The notes: a model not told the origin generated them from the letters alone. Positions 52,568 to 64,000 are shown, numbered from the stretch's first letter. The stretch is DNA of 64,000 nucleotides from Gossypium raimondii (GCF_025698545.1 NC_068569.1:1922001-1986000), one strand, 5' to 3'. Program-made: numbers and translations.

Positions 52568-55332
52568 ATGTCATCGGCACCGCCGGGGGCTACTCCAGCC
52601 CCAACATCACCACCGCCAGCAACCAATACTACATCCCCGCCTCCACCAGCTGCCGCGACTCCGCCGCCTACTACTACTCCTTCCCCACCACCCGTTACCC
52701 CATCAGCTCCTCCTCCTTCCACTTCATCACCTCCGCCTTCATCCTCTGCCTCTCCACCTCCTCCGGCCACTGAATCTCCACCCCCATCATCCTCAAATCC
52801 TTCCCCTCCGCCGCCTTCCTCATCAACACCATCTCCGCCGCCGCCACCGAGGAGTCCCGGTACTGCATCTCCACCACCGCCTCCGAGGAATTCCGGGACT
52901 CCATCTCCTCCTCCGCCTCCGTCTGATTCCAGTAATGAGACGCCGACGGGGCTCATAGTGGGGGTAGCAATAGGGGGAGTGGCGATATTGTTGGTTTTGG
53001 GTTTGTTGTTTTTATGTTGTAAGAAGAAGAGAAGAAGAAGAGATGAGGAAAGTTACTACATGCCTCCTCCACCTCCTGGACCCAAAGGTCAGATCTTTTT
53101 CCCGTATTTTGAATAACAGTGCTAATTTAGTGTTGGGGTATTCTTTTTATTGAATCTGTTATTGTTTTTAAACAAGAAAATTGGGTTTGTTTACTTCCTT
53201 TTCATTGTGCATTAGAAGGATGGAAATTTGAAATCTTTTTGAATGATTTTACTTGTAAAAAGCACACGTTTTGTGGCTTTCAATACAGAGAACTTTGTAT
53301 TTGGCTTTCATATGATCAATTCTTTGACTAATTGAACCTTTTCGATTTCTTACTTGAATTCCAGATGATCCGCATGGTGGCCAGCAGTACCGGTGGCAAC
53401 AAAATCCTCCTCCGCGTGTGGAGCAATTTGGTGCTGTGGCTCCAAAGCCGACTCCTCCACCAGTTACAGCATGGCGACCTCCATCTCCAGGACAATCTTC
53501 TACACCTCCTCCACCTTTCATTAGCAGCAGTGGAGGTTCTGGCTCTAATTATTCAGGTTCTGAAAACCCGCTTCCGCCTCCGTCACCTGGTATTTCCTTA
53601 GGTTTCTCGAAAAGCACTTTTAGCTATGAAGAATTAGCGAGAGCAACGGATGGCTTCTCGGAAGTTAACCTTCTTGGACAAGGAGGTTTTGGGTATGTAC
53701 ACAAAGGAGTTCTCCCTAATGGGAAGGAAGTAGCAGTTAAGCAACTCAAGGCTGGAAGTGGGCAAGGCGAGAGAGAATTTCAGGCTGAAGTTGAGATCAT
53801 TAGCCGTGTCCATCACAAACATCTGGTCTCATTGGTCGGATACTGTATTTCTGGGACAATAAGAATGCTTGTTTATGAGTTTGTTCCAAACAACACCTTG
53901 GAGTTTCACTTGCATGGTAAGTTTGTCGTTGAACTATAGTTATTGGTATTCAATGTTGTTGATTCATCTGTTTAAGTGATATGACGGAGAATGCTAATTT
54001 CAGGGAAGGGGCGACTGACCATGGATTGGCCGACAAGGATGAAAATTGCTTTAGGATCTGCAAAAGGACTGGCATATCTTCATGAAGATTGTGTGTTCTC
54101 CGACTCTCACTTATGTGCTCTCTCTTTAGAGAGAATTTTAATCTTTTACTTTGTGGTAACGATTATTAATGCTTTTCAGGTCATCCTAAGATCATTCACC
54201 GTGATATTAAGGCCGCTAATATTCTGTTGGATTTCAAGTTTGAAGCAAAGGTACTGATTTCATTTGAACACTCCTATGTCGTAGTTTTGAATGTGAATTT
54301 TTTGCTGTAATTTTGTGGCCTCAACATATTGGGATAATGGATGGTAATTTTGTTTTCAGGTTGCTGATTTTGGACTAGCGAAAATTGCTTCCGATGTCAA
54401 CACGCACGTCTCCACCAGGGTGATGGGTACTTTCGGGTAAGAAGGCATCCTGCATTCTTGTTACTTGGCACGTTGCTTATATGTGATTAAATTTTTTTAG
54501 TTGTTTTTCCTTACAATTCGCATTATCTCCAGGTATTTAGCCCCTGAGTATGCTTCAAGTGGAAAGCTCACTGATAAATCAGATGTTTTCTCCTTCGGAG
54601 TCATGCTTTTGGAGTTGATTACTGGACACAGACCGGTTGGCTCTTCTTTTATGGATGACAGTTTGGTGGATTGGGTAAGTTTATTACTTTGGTCCATATG
54701 ATGGTTTACTTTACATAGATTTAAATTTCTTAGAATATTTAGTTAAAAGTAAATCTGGTTCGGCATTGCAGGCTAGGCCTTTGCTCACAAAAGCTTTGGA
54801 TGGAAACTTTGATGGTCTGGTTGATCCAAAGTTACAAAAAGAATATAACCACAACGAGATGACTCGTATGGTTGCTTGTGCTGCAGCTTGTGTACGACAT
54901 TCAGCAAGACGTAGACCGCGGATGAGCCAGGTAATTCTTTTCAAATTCCAACGCTCATCCATCTCTGTTACATTCTTTATTTATTAGACTCTGACCCCAC
55001 AAATTATAACCGAGCAGATAGTCCGTGCTTTAGAAGGAGATGCATCATTGTCTGATCTTAACGAAGGAATGAAACCCGGACAGAGCGGTGTCTACAGCTC
55101 TTACGGAAGCTCAGACTATGACACGAGCCAATACAATGAAGATATGAAAAAGTTCAGGAAGATGGCATTGGGTACTCAAGAATTCGGTGCTAGTAGCGAG
55201 TACAGTGAACCAACCAGTGAATTCGGTTTATACCCTTCCGGCTCGAGCAATGAAGGCCAAACCACCCGCGAAATGGAGATGGGAAAGATGAAGAGGAATA
55301 GCTATGGATTCAGCGGAAATTCAACCTCTTAA
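52568..55332 (+). CDS. PERK1: Proline-rich receptor-like kinase PERK1
   Basis: Eight exons: 52568-53087, 53365-53916, 54004-54090, 54180-54250, 54360-54436, 54533-54674, 54772-54930 and 55018-55332 (TAA), all GT-AG, giving 640 residues. Residues 1-127 are an extracellular Pro/Ser/Thr-rich region (repeated SPPPP, extensin-like). Residues about 128-151 are a membrane segment followed by a basic stop-transfer stretch (KKKRRRR). A second Pro-rich stretch precedes the kinase domain. Kinase motifs are GQGGFG (278-283), VAVK (Lys299), HRDIKAAN (Asp395, RD type), DFG (Asp413) and [11 protein letters not shown], so it looks catalytically competent. PERKs are plasma-membrane kinases thought to sense the cell wall via pectin or extensin and act in wounding and growth. 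There is no classical signal peptide, as is normal for PERKs. The ATG at 52568 is preferred over alternative frame starts upstream. Confidence 0.95.
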
Positions 55333-55864
55333 CGACAAATTGGCCTTGTTCATTCCCTTTTGTAAAGATCCCATCCCTAGTCCTCCATTTTCATACTATT
55401 AAGACTTTGATTCCAAAAACGGGCAAGGGCTATTTTTTCGTGAGATAGCACATTCTTTTATTATCCCTCTAATCTTTGAAATTACGGGGTTTTTTTTTAT
55501 TGTTTGCTCAATTTGTATTTATTTATTAATCCACATAGTAAATAATGGACACATACATTGAGATTGATTTTTCATTTTATTAGAACATGTAGAAATGGGT
55601 TAGATTCAGTTGATGGTGTCACGTCGTTGTCCAGCTCAAGCGTGTGCTTTTTGAACGTGAGGTGAAGGAAAGCTTAAGACTAAAGATAATGGGTGACGGT
55701 GGCCAGCACGTGGGAACATTCTTGCATCTTTGAAAAAAATTGAAAAGCTTAGCTGAGGGTGGGGGGCTTTTCTTGATTCTGTCACATGCAGAGCTGGCTG
55801 CCTTTTTATAAGCATTAGAAAACGAGATAACGGTCAACCGCAATACAAAACGTAATCATCGAAA

Positions 55865-56035
55865 ATGACAAAAAATGTGGGAACATTAAACAGCTCATTG
55901 TGGGGTGTCGTCCTCTCTCTTCTTTGGGTTCAGACTGCTGGGTGGCTGCGCCTACCACCAACTAACCTCACCGGTGAAGAAGCTGAGTTGCCAAGACCCA
56001 AGAGATATAATAAAATGGTAAAATTCTACTTTTAG
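55865..56035 (+). CDS. Candidate small ORF with hydrophobic N-terminus
   Basis: A 56-codon frame, MTKNVGTLNSSLWGVVLSLL at its start, with a hydrophobic stretch resembling a signal sequence followed by a polar, Pro-containing tail (LPPTNLTGEEAELPRPKR). A TATA-like TTTTTATAAG lies about 60 bp upstream. The last codons fall inside the left end of a MITE, so the C-terminus may be altered by insertion. I do not recognise a peptide family. It may be chance; confidence is low. Confidence 0.2.
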   Translation: MTKNVGTLNSSLWGVVLSLLWVQTAGWLRLPPTNLTGEEAELPRPKRYNKMVKFYF

Positions 56036-56510
56036 TTTTTGTATTTTGTGAATGTCTTGCATTTAGTCCTTGGTATTTTAATTTGATCAATTTTAATCAT
56101 TATGTTTTTTGAATTGGTCAATTTTAGTTTTTAAAATTTTACACTTTCAAAATTTTAGTATTGATGCGGTTAAATTCAACTACTAGTCTTGTACTATGCA
56201 TACAACTGTAGATTTAGTCCATATTCTCCAATTAGATTATTCAAAATTCTATGCTTCTCAAATTTTGAAGTTTTAATCTTGACACAAATGATAAAGATTA
56301 ATCTATTAACTAGTTTTTAGTGAATAATATGTAGAAATAACAAGTGACATGGCTTTACATATGATAATATGTTTACCACAACAAATTTTGGAAACAATGA
56401 ACTTAATGAATTTAATAATTTGAAAAGTACAAAGATTAAAAATGACTAAATAATATGAATTAAATTCATAATTTTTATAAAATATAAAGACTAATAGCAA
56501 AATTTAAGTG
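56017..56510. mobile_element. Inverted-repeat MITE (about 490 bp)
   Basis: The left part TAAAATTCTACTTTTAGTTT is matched in inverse by the right part (complement TAAATTTTGCTATTAGTC). AATAAAAT lies on both flanks (about 56009-56016 and 56511-56518), a possible target duplication. It differs from the GGGTAAATTACAC family. Confidence 0.6.
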
Positions 56511-57480
56511 AATAAAATTTAGGTCAAATATCTTTTTTTTTCTGTGAGAGGTATAAGGTGAAGGTGATCCAATTCCAATTCATTGCCAACCTTAAAAAGC
56601 TAGCAAGTTGCAGCAGCATGGAATACTTGGATTTTGATGACACAGGGAAAACACAGAGAAATTAAAAATGACAATTTAAAGGGCTTATCAACAAAAGTCA
56701 CTTTATTACTAATTAAAAACCTGGCTGTTGGTTGTTACAACCGTTTGATTGGCATTGCCAGAGGTGCACCCATGTGCCATTCAAGTTTGAATTTGATTTG
56801 CTTATTTTATTATTAATTAGTAATTTAAGCTGGAATTAACCATAAAACTTATATGAATCAGGCTCATCTGTCTAATCCTTTGATAAATTTAATAAAAAGT
56901 AAATAAAATTGAGTGTTGACTTTTTTAAATTTAAAATTAAATTGATACAATGTATAGTATTATTATAAATATTTTTAAAATTTATTAAATTATCTTTCTG
57001 ATAATAATTTAATGACCAATGATAAAATAAAAAAATCAAATAGAATGACCAGTTAGTTGGATGACCAAAAGGCATTTTATTAATAAGTGGGTGACTATTG
57101 GTGTAATTTACTCAAAGTTTTTGCAAAGTAGAAGAAAACAAAATAAAAAATTAATATTAATATGAATAAATATTTTTTCTTTTAAACTTGTTCTTTTAAT
57201 TAATAAAATTTCGGGAATAAAAAGGGTTATCTTGTTAAAGTCTAAAACTTCACTCATCCTAAAACTGGATATTAATAATATGAAGACGAATTAGCACTAT
57301 ATAGAAGTATGGTTTTCCTACTTGCTAACCAATATTATAGCTACTGATCTACATATATGAATTCAAAATTAACTCTTGTTCTGCCGCTGTCAAAACTTTC
57401 AAATCTATAACAGTACAGCAGTAAAAATTGTGAAAAGTTAAAAAAAAAATTTTGCTTCAAAAATTCCATCCTCATTAACA

Positions 57481-60400
57481 CTATATGTTGGCCAACCGAC
57501 CCGAGGCAGATCGCCTTCGCCTCCGCCGTTTATGATGAATCCGCCAAATGCTCAAAATAAGTACAAAGCCTGAGGAAACAGTAGGGGACATTGATCAAGG
57601 ACACTATAACAAAAATGCTTATATACACATATGACATTCACAAACCTGTAACTGCTACTATCGCTGGTACAACCCAATGACTTGCAACTAGTTCAGGCAC
57701 ATCCAGCTGAAAACATGAGGTATCTTCTTCAGTGTTAAAGTTTAACGAATGAAGAGAACTAACGAGTTAAAACCGAGTTGTCTGCTTCTTACCTCATCTC
57801 TGTACAGGAGACTAAAGTACCTGTTTCCAAGAGAATCACCTTTCCTTTTCTTTGTGAACTTGGGACGCCTTGATCTGGAAGAACCGAAAGTGGAATTTAA
57901 GCCTCTCCCCAAGTCAATAACATGATGACCTGGCATTATTTTGTTTCTTCCCCTAACGTGTAAATTGTATCCTTTAGTTCCCCACACTTCAAATCTAGAA
58001 TCACTTCGACAGATTAAATCCTTCCCTGTGACAGCAGAATACAGAGTGTAATTTACATCAGTTCTTCGAGATGGTAGACGGTTGTCATCTTCATACAACG
58101 GCACATCTTGCTTTGCAGACTCTGAGAAAAGCACTGGATCTTTAATATTTGAACCAGTGAAATCCAATATTTTTCTTAGAAGCCAATAGCAGTTAGTAAC
58201 CATATGGCTGCTGTCCAGGCAGTTCGAGTCTCCATATACAGCTATGTGACCTTCACCAGCATCTAACAGGCCAAGGATAGGGGAGTCTGCCTGCATATGC
58301 CAAATAGATGATTAAAAAGATAAAAATTTCATTGTGCTGAAATAAGGTCCATGAATCCTCCAAAAAAGGAACATCTATGTCTAATCACCTTGTTCATGCC
58401 CGAATTCAGTAGCACATTCTGAGTGGCCCCACTTTCTGAGCTATCCAAAAAAGGAAAGCTGTGAATATACCCATCTCTTGGAAACCTCACTATATCTGTT
58501 CCAGATGCATATCGACTATGCTCACCATCAATAGAAAAGTCACCATTCAGAATCTTATCCCCAAAAGCAATCCCAAATGGTTCCAAAAGATCATTTAGTG
58601 CAGGAATATTTGCACCTCCGGTTACCGGTGTCCACCAGCTCCTTGTGTTGTCATCAAAAAATCTCATTTTAACCATTGTGTCCACATTATACCACTCAGC
58701 AAACACAGCCAACCCCAACCCAGTATTAATAACATCGTCCCTGAGCTTTTCAATCTCTTCTTGAAAGTACTCATCCTCAAGATCAACCAGCAAAAGTGTC
58801 CCATAGTGGCTAGCATCAAAGCATGTAAAAGGAGAACCGAGCGTCTCAACATAATAGCCAGCATCTCGTAACATGTTGAACATAATGTGAAAATTTGTAT
58901 GCAGGTGATCCCCATGCCAATCAAGAATGTCATTACGCACATCCAATGAGTCTCTTGGAATATATCCAGGAGGATATTTAATACTGTGAAACTGATCCCA
59001 CAAAATACGTTTTGATCGCGGTGGGGTTGGAATCACATTCAATTTCAACTGAAGCACACAAGTACTAGTTCGAGCAGTTTTCTCCCCTTGGGCAGGAGGA
59101 CTGAAAATTCTAACAGTTACATTGCCCTCAATCACACCAGAAAAATGTGCACCTTCTTCCTTAATTTGCATGTGCAGTGCTAAGTAACCAGTCCAAGGCC
59201 AGATAACTTCTGAATAAGTAAAGTGAATGCGTAGAAGATTCCCTTCCTCAGTTGAAGGATGCCATGTTGGTGGACTCTGAACATATCCAATGACACCCAT
59301 CCCATTCAGAATAGTAGCATTAAATATCACAGGCATAGCCCCAGAATAGAGTGCTTGACGACAAAAGGGCCAGGTATATGGACAATTTGTGTAATCAAGA
59401 ATGCTAGGGAAGATGCTTGCACGAGGTTGATAGCTCTTCAAAATTTCAAATGATTCTAATCTGACAAAATAAGAAATAATCATAGCTGCTTCTACTGAAA
59501 ATGGAAATGTAAATAGAATAAAAATATCGGACAGACTAATAACTTACAAAATATGTAGATCTAAAAGAAATAATTCTGAATGTTAAAAGGAGAAGAACTG
59601 TTATTGGGTGAACTTACAGATCTACTCTCCCTGCACCCTGCTCATACATGTTAGGACCAACAAGCTTAGCAGCACCCTCAACCAAAGCTTGTTTCATGCT
59701 TGCAGGATTTAGAATCTCCTTTCTTCTGTTCTCAGGAATGATACTAACAAGCAGGCATACAACACCCGCAACCACAGGACTTGCCACACTAGTGCCTGAT
59801 AATTGTTTACAACCAGTACTGATCTTGGATCCCATAATTTCCCGCCCATATGCCACAACATCTGGTTTGACACGACCATAACTGCAAAGATAATCAAACA
59901 AGTTTAATATTCATGATCAGGACAATAAAGCTTGCTTAATAAGGGAGTTACACATGGAATATCATAAAGTACATGAAATTGAAAATAATTTAAAGCCTTC
60001 ATACGATCAACACTAAAAAGAAGGGGCCGATAACAAGACCTCAATACCTTTAGAGAAAAAGTATAGTACAGTAGTTAAATTAATAAGTGACTACTCCAAA
60101 ATTAAATATATTTTAAGTTTCACTGTCACCATTACACCCCCAACCAAAATAAACTTTCCAGGAGAGGCGTCCTAGCCTTTTTTTTTTCTTAAAATGAAAA
60201 TGATTATGGGCTAGAAGAGTATGTTTTGAACAAAGTGAAGAACAGTTAATATCGTAGAATAGAGCAATACACTACCCATGAGGAATCTCCCAAGTACTCA
60301 TGCCACGTGATGAAAATGAGGCTATGTGATCACTATAATCGATTCCACCAACACCAATAACATCACTTTGGTCTGCTGGGTTGTTTAAAGTGCCATACAA

Positions 60401-62328
60401 TGGCCCATCATTTCCAATGGCTGATACCATAATAATATTATTGGCTGTTATTTCCCAAACCTGGAGAACCATAAAGCAGCAAGCATTAACCAAAAACGTT
60501 CTCCATTGTATGTAAGGATAAGCATGCAAAACTGAATGTGGAAGTTTCAACAGCAGAGTGGGTAACTTCACTGGCTAATCCTTCCATATTTGGAAATGAA
60601 TGTCCAAAGAAAACAAGCAAACTTCTTCAAAATGCAAAATATTGAAAGAGGAAGTCAACTCATGAATTTGAATGATCATAGCATGGTTCATGGGATTTAA
60701 GAGAGGCCAAGAAACCTGTGGGAAGCAAGTGAATGCATTATGATTGAAGCATTTCCACATGCCACTACAACAAACTTAGACAATTTTGCAGTTTTGAAAC
60801 AAAATTATTAATGATGCTTGACAAATGAACACCAATAAACCACAGGCCATGGGAATCATACCTTCTCTACAAATGGGAGATCCAAGTAATCAGGTCCACC
60901 TATGCTCAAGTTTAGCACATCCATGTTGATTGCAATAGCATAGTTGAAAGCATCAAGGAACCAAGATGTATATGATACCTGCAATAAGCTGAGAGCAAAA
61001 TTCTCATAATCCAGCCAAATTTTATAGAATAACAAATGTTAAAGGGAAAGTCCTTAGGTTGATGGATATACTGTATGATATATATCTTCTAATTATAGTA
61101 ATGAACAGTTCAAAAGAGCTTCCAATTTCTGTAGTGCATGCTAGGAATTTTCAAATGTATCAAATATAAAGGAAACCAACAACAAAAAGGGTGAGATTTG
61201 CAAAGGCCTGGTGCAACATCCAATCAAAATACAAAAACAAACAAAATATCCAACACCAACTTGTGTTACCTGTGCATCAGTAAAAACACGGAAAGCATAA
61301 ATTTCAGTATCTGGTGCAAAGCCAAGACATTCTGCGTCCTCACCAGCAATAACACCAGCCACAAAGGTCCCATGTCCAAGATTATCATTCAAAGTATCCT
61401 CATTGGTCCAATTAGTTCGTTCCTGAAAAATTTACTCGCAAGAGTGATTATCAGAACTCCCTATTGAAGACCAACAAGTTATTTTCAATAAGAAAATAAT
61501 TTCACACCAACAAAAGTTCAACTAACTTCATTTTCCCACTAATGATGTACCTTAATGTTTCGGAAGTGAGGATGATCAGCACGTATTCCAGTGTCGAAAA
61601 TAGCCATTTTGACTTTAGCACCGGTATACCCTTTTCTCCAAAGAGCATCCGCTCCGAACAAGGAAGTAACTTGAGACCTCTGCGATATCAAAATAAGAAA
61701 TTCCATAACTTTTCTCCCTCGTTTAAATTCTCATAAATTTGGCTTTGGGAAATTTAGTTAATAGAATTAAAATGTTTACCTGCATCAAAAGATGGCGACT
61801 CCAATTAAGTGAGGAATTACTTAAAACCGAATGGTGGAAATGTTTCTCTTTTTCACTAAACGACATCGAAGTAAAAATCTTCCCGGGTCGTTTTCGCCCA
61901 TTCTCAAAAGCACCACTAAGGATACCCCTACTATAGCTCAAATCAACGTTGACATCTTTAACAAACCCCAGCCTTTCAATCTCCTCAATGACGGATTCTT
62001 TTACCGAATCCCTGATCGAAAGCAACCCAAAATCCGTGGGGAACTTAGCAGCGGGGTTATTTCTCTGGATCCACTCCCAACCTTCGGATCGGAGGCTGGA
62101 TTCTAAGTACGAACGGTGTTCGGAAGCCGGTTTGTAATCGATGAACCGAACGATGTAGTTGGCACGGGAGGCTTGGGGTTGGGTTCGATCAGGGGTTAGG
62201 GTTAGGTTAGGGGACGAACGGAAAGAGAGCTTGAAATGGAAAAGGGAAAGGGAGAGAAGAAGAATGAAAAGGGAGGATTTGAGAGGAAACGAAGATTGAG
62301 CAGAGAGCATGGTGTGGCGGGATTGCAT
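57481..62328 (-). CDS. S1P: Site-1 protease (subtilisin SBT6.1 / S1P)
   Basis: Ten exons on the minus strand: 62328-61780, 61679-61551, 61422-61270, 60978-60862, 60460-60276, 59881-59618, 59460-58389, 58290-57793, 57706-57646 and 57569-57481 (TAG). They sum to 1038 residues, the family's usual length. Features are an N-terminal hydrophobic signal/anchor ([12 protein letters not shown]), a prodomain, and the subtilase catalytic residues Asp212 ([12 protein letters not shown]), His243 (GHGTFVAG), Asn333 (AIGNDGP) and Ser409 (SGTSVASP). A long conserved lumenal region follows ([19 protein letters not shown]), then a membrane segment near 1000-1018 and a very basic tail (KRRRRRR). In plants it acts in the Golgi, cleaving membrane bZIP factors (bZIP17/28) in salt and ER-stress responses, and processing pectin methylesterases and RALF precursors. 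A second in-frame ATG six codons downstream is possible. All catalytic residues are intact. Confidence 0.96.
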
Positions 62329-63648
62329 TGGCTGGAAAATGCCCTCATCAGATAGAGAGAAGAGGAAGAGGTAACTCTCTGCCTTCTTCGGTTAAAGCTT
62401 GAGAGGGAGTTGTTGCATCTTCAGCTTCCGACAACCTCGTCAATCTAAAGCTAACTTCCCTATCAACAACTAAATAGTTAATCAGCCATCAGAGTGATTT
62501 GCCACGTGACCTTAAATTTTTTTTCTTCTTTTCTACATTTCAAGAAAGTAGAAACAAGGACATTAAGCAAAAGAAACTAATGAAAGCTTTCAAGCCACAG
62601 AAAGCCTAAAAGTCCAATATCTTTTCTGAGCCGAGGGAAGCAGAGTGGAGGAGGAGACGGATGTCACTAAAGGCCCGACCTTAAACTTGACCGTATATGT
62701 GGCTGCTAGTCCGGGCCGAATTTGGGCCGGAGTCAAGCATCGTATTAAAAGGTACGGTCACATGTTTATCCAGTTTTAGTATTTCTAATAGCTTCGAAGG
62801 ACGGTTCAAGCTGAAATAAAATATCATGATTATTTTAAACAAAAAATATTTAATAGACAAGGGGTGATAAGTGTAAATAGAATATATTAAAAATTTTATT
62901 GGCGTATAAAAAATATAAATATGTATTTAAAAGCAATATATTATAAATAATAAAATGTATGACTTAAAATTAATTAATAATAATTATAAATAAAATATAT
63001 ACAATATTAAAATTAAAAAATAAATTTAATTATTTATCATTGTGATGTTATTAATCTTGAATCAGTGTCGAGTTAATCATTTAAATATTTACTTTTTTAA
63101 TCTTTCTCAATTTATCTTAATATTTTAAAGTGTAATTATGTATACGTTTATGAAATTATATAACGTAATCATTGCATATATATATATATATAAAATTAGG
63201 AAAAGTTACTTTGAAAAAATTGAAATGGCATAATGTGAAACATGACAAGATCAAAACTCAAAGTCCCACAAACATGTTAACATAGTTGAAGTAGTTAAGT
63301 TTCGAGGATAATATTAAAAAAATAAATAGCAAAGTTAAGCAAATTACAAAATTTAGCTTGAATTGAGTAAGTATAAGGGTAAAATATATTAAAGGTCATT
63401 AATTTATTAGTAAATTTATCTTTTGATCACTCAACTTTAAAATTTTATAAAATGGTCTTTATACTATGTGAAAGTTTTTATTTGAGTGACTTAAATGAAA
63501 CATTCGAAAAGTTCAGTGATAATTTTGTAAGTTATCAAATAGTTTAGTGACTTTGGGTGTAATTTACCCTAATATAACATACCGAAGAGGACTTGGTTTC
63601 ACAAGGTCGAACACCGGCAGTGCACGCCGCAGTGCTTCAATCCTTCAG
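62329..63648. promoter_or_regulatory. Divergent intergenic region between S1P and the RSY3-like gene
   Basis: About 1.3 kb separates the two start codons, which face away from each other, so the region holds both promoters. The first 400 bp next to S1P are mixed-composition; the middle (62830-63220) is extremely AT-rich with a (TA)n run near 63177-63191. A MITE occupies 63377-63569. No individual promoter element is asserted. Confidence 0.5.
63377..63569. mobile_element. Compact MITE (about 190 bp) upstream of the RSY3-like gene
   Basis: The left end GGGTAAAATATATTAAAGGT and right end (complement GGGTAAATTACACCCAAAG) are inverted. Subterminal AGTGAC/GTCACT and GATCACTCAAC words match the larger MITEs at 40.5 and 51.3 kb. 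The flanks TAAGTATAA and TAATATAAC are only partly alike. It ends 80 bp before the start codon, so it may contribute the transcription start or leader. Confidence 0.7.
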
Positions 63649-63904
63649 ATGGCGCGAGGACTTGTCCTCTGTTCACAAACCAGAACCATCGCCAAGCTTT
63701 CCTTTTTCCTCCCGTATCCCAAATTATGGTTCAAGCCCCACTGCCACCATCACCCCTGTTATGGACCCCAAAATATACCTTCAGCGCGCGTCTTTTGTCA
63801 TTGCGTTAGCTCCCAAACGCTAAACTTAGTAGATATGGCTAAGTACAATGAAGCTTTCTCCAGGCGAATGGCCATGGCTGGAATCAAACACCACAACCGT
63901 ATTG
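63649..63904 (+). CDS. RSY3: TilS-like tRNA(Ile)-lysidine synthase (RSY3-like), first exon only
   Basis: The first exon starts at ATG 63649 and ends at a GT donor at 63905; the rest lies beyond the window. The 85 residues have a basic, Ser/Arg-containing N-terminus (MARGLVLCSQTRTIAKLSFF) typical of an organelle transit peptide. Then comes YNEAFSRRMAMAGIKHHNRI, the sequence that in my memory directly precedes the PP-loop SGGPDS motif of plant TilS/RASPBERRY3. The split codon G at the exon end fits the next residue. The enzyme would convert the CAU anticodon wobble base to lysidine so that tRNA-Ile reads AUA; RSY3 is plastid-targeted and needed for embryo development. The catalytic PP-loop is not in view, so the call rests on the N-terminal exon and on position next to PERK1. 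Confidence 0.7.
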
Positions 63905-64000
63905 GTTAGCTTCTTTTTGCTGTTCTCTTTGTTGGGTTTCTGTTTGTTTCTCGAGAAAAGATACAAGAAATCAATGGCCTTTTACGAAAGATAATTCTAT

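Larger units (their letters stand above)
55333..57480. other. Intergenic between convergent PERK1 and S1P
   Basis: Contains the 3' ends of both genes, a small candidate ORF (55865-56035), an inverted-repeat MITE (56017-56510) and a single MITE-like end near 57060-57112 (complement GAGTAAATTACACCAATAG). No other gene seen. Confidence 0.45.

Noticed and set aside
52498-52956. 152-codon Gly-rich frame on the minus strand
   Set aside because: Shadow of the PERK1 proline-rich exon; Gly/Val composition is the complement of CCN-rich codons.

Overview
The window is plant nuclear DNA from a eudicot, most likely cotton (Gossypium) or a close Malvaceae relative. The evidence is intron-containing plant genes in an AT-rich background, Gypsy-type solo LTRs ending in GGGGTGTTACA that carry many CACACGGGCGTGTG palindromes (a pattern I associate with cotton repeats), many MITEs, and an old plant pararetrovirus copy. 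There are no operons, CRISPR arrays or recognisable tRNA/rRNA genes. The species call is inference.

Eight protein-coding genes can be modelled; for the six complete multi-exon ones the exon sums keep one open frame. In order: the 3' part of a kinesin-13 gene (410-1556, +); a class C heat-stress transcription factor, HSFC1 (5930-7055, +); a YUCCA2-like auxin-biosynthesis flavin monooxygenase (25986-28014, +); an ovate family repressor (38961-39857, -); chlorophyll b reductase NYC1 (44407-47507, +); the proline-rich receptor-like kinase PERK1 (52568-55332, +); the site-1 protease S1P/SBT6.1 (57481-62328, -); and the first exon of a TilS-like tRNA-lysidine synthase, RSY3-like (63649 to the window edge, +).

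The gene-poor interval 8.2-24 kb is repeat-dominated. It has a 2.2-kb solo LTR (8249-10413); an opposite-facing LTR (10571-16538) split by a 3.0-kb solo LTR (11619-14650) with perfect AAGCA target duplications; a decayed LINE RNase H region (about 17360-18110, -); an endogenous pararetrovirus remnant with duplicated promoter-like segments (20530-22575, -); and another RNase H relic (23586-24010, +). Further on, long inverted-repeat MITEs sit at 30.4, 40.5, 51.3, 56.0 and 63.4 kb. One has a perfect 9-bp target duplication (Mutator-type), and another lies just upstream of the RSY3-like gene.

The genes do not form one pathway. They are housekeeping, hormone, chlorophyll-turnover and signalling genes typical of a euchromatic arm. 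Gene order is informative: from memory of Arabidopsis locus numbers, YUC2/NYC1, OFP8/S1P and HSFC1/PERK1/RSY3 are neighbour groups on three Arabidopsis chromosomes, and here they are interleaved. That suggests a less fractionated ancestral block.

I did not find a convincing undescribed biological system. The best leads are the 46-bp tandem hairpin array and the CACACGG-palindrome fields inside the LTRs, the duplicated pararetroviral promoter, an overlapping upstream ORF on HSFC1, and a (GGGGC)4 G-quadruplex motif in front of PERK1.
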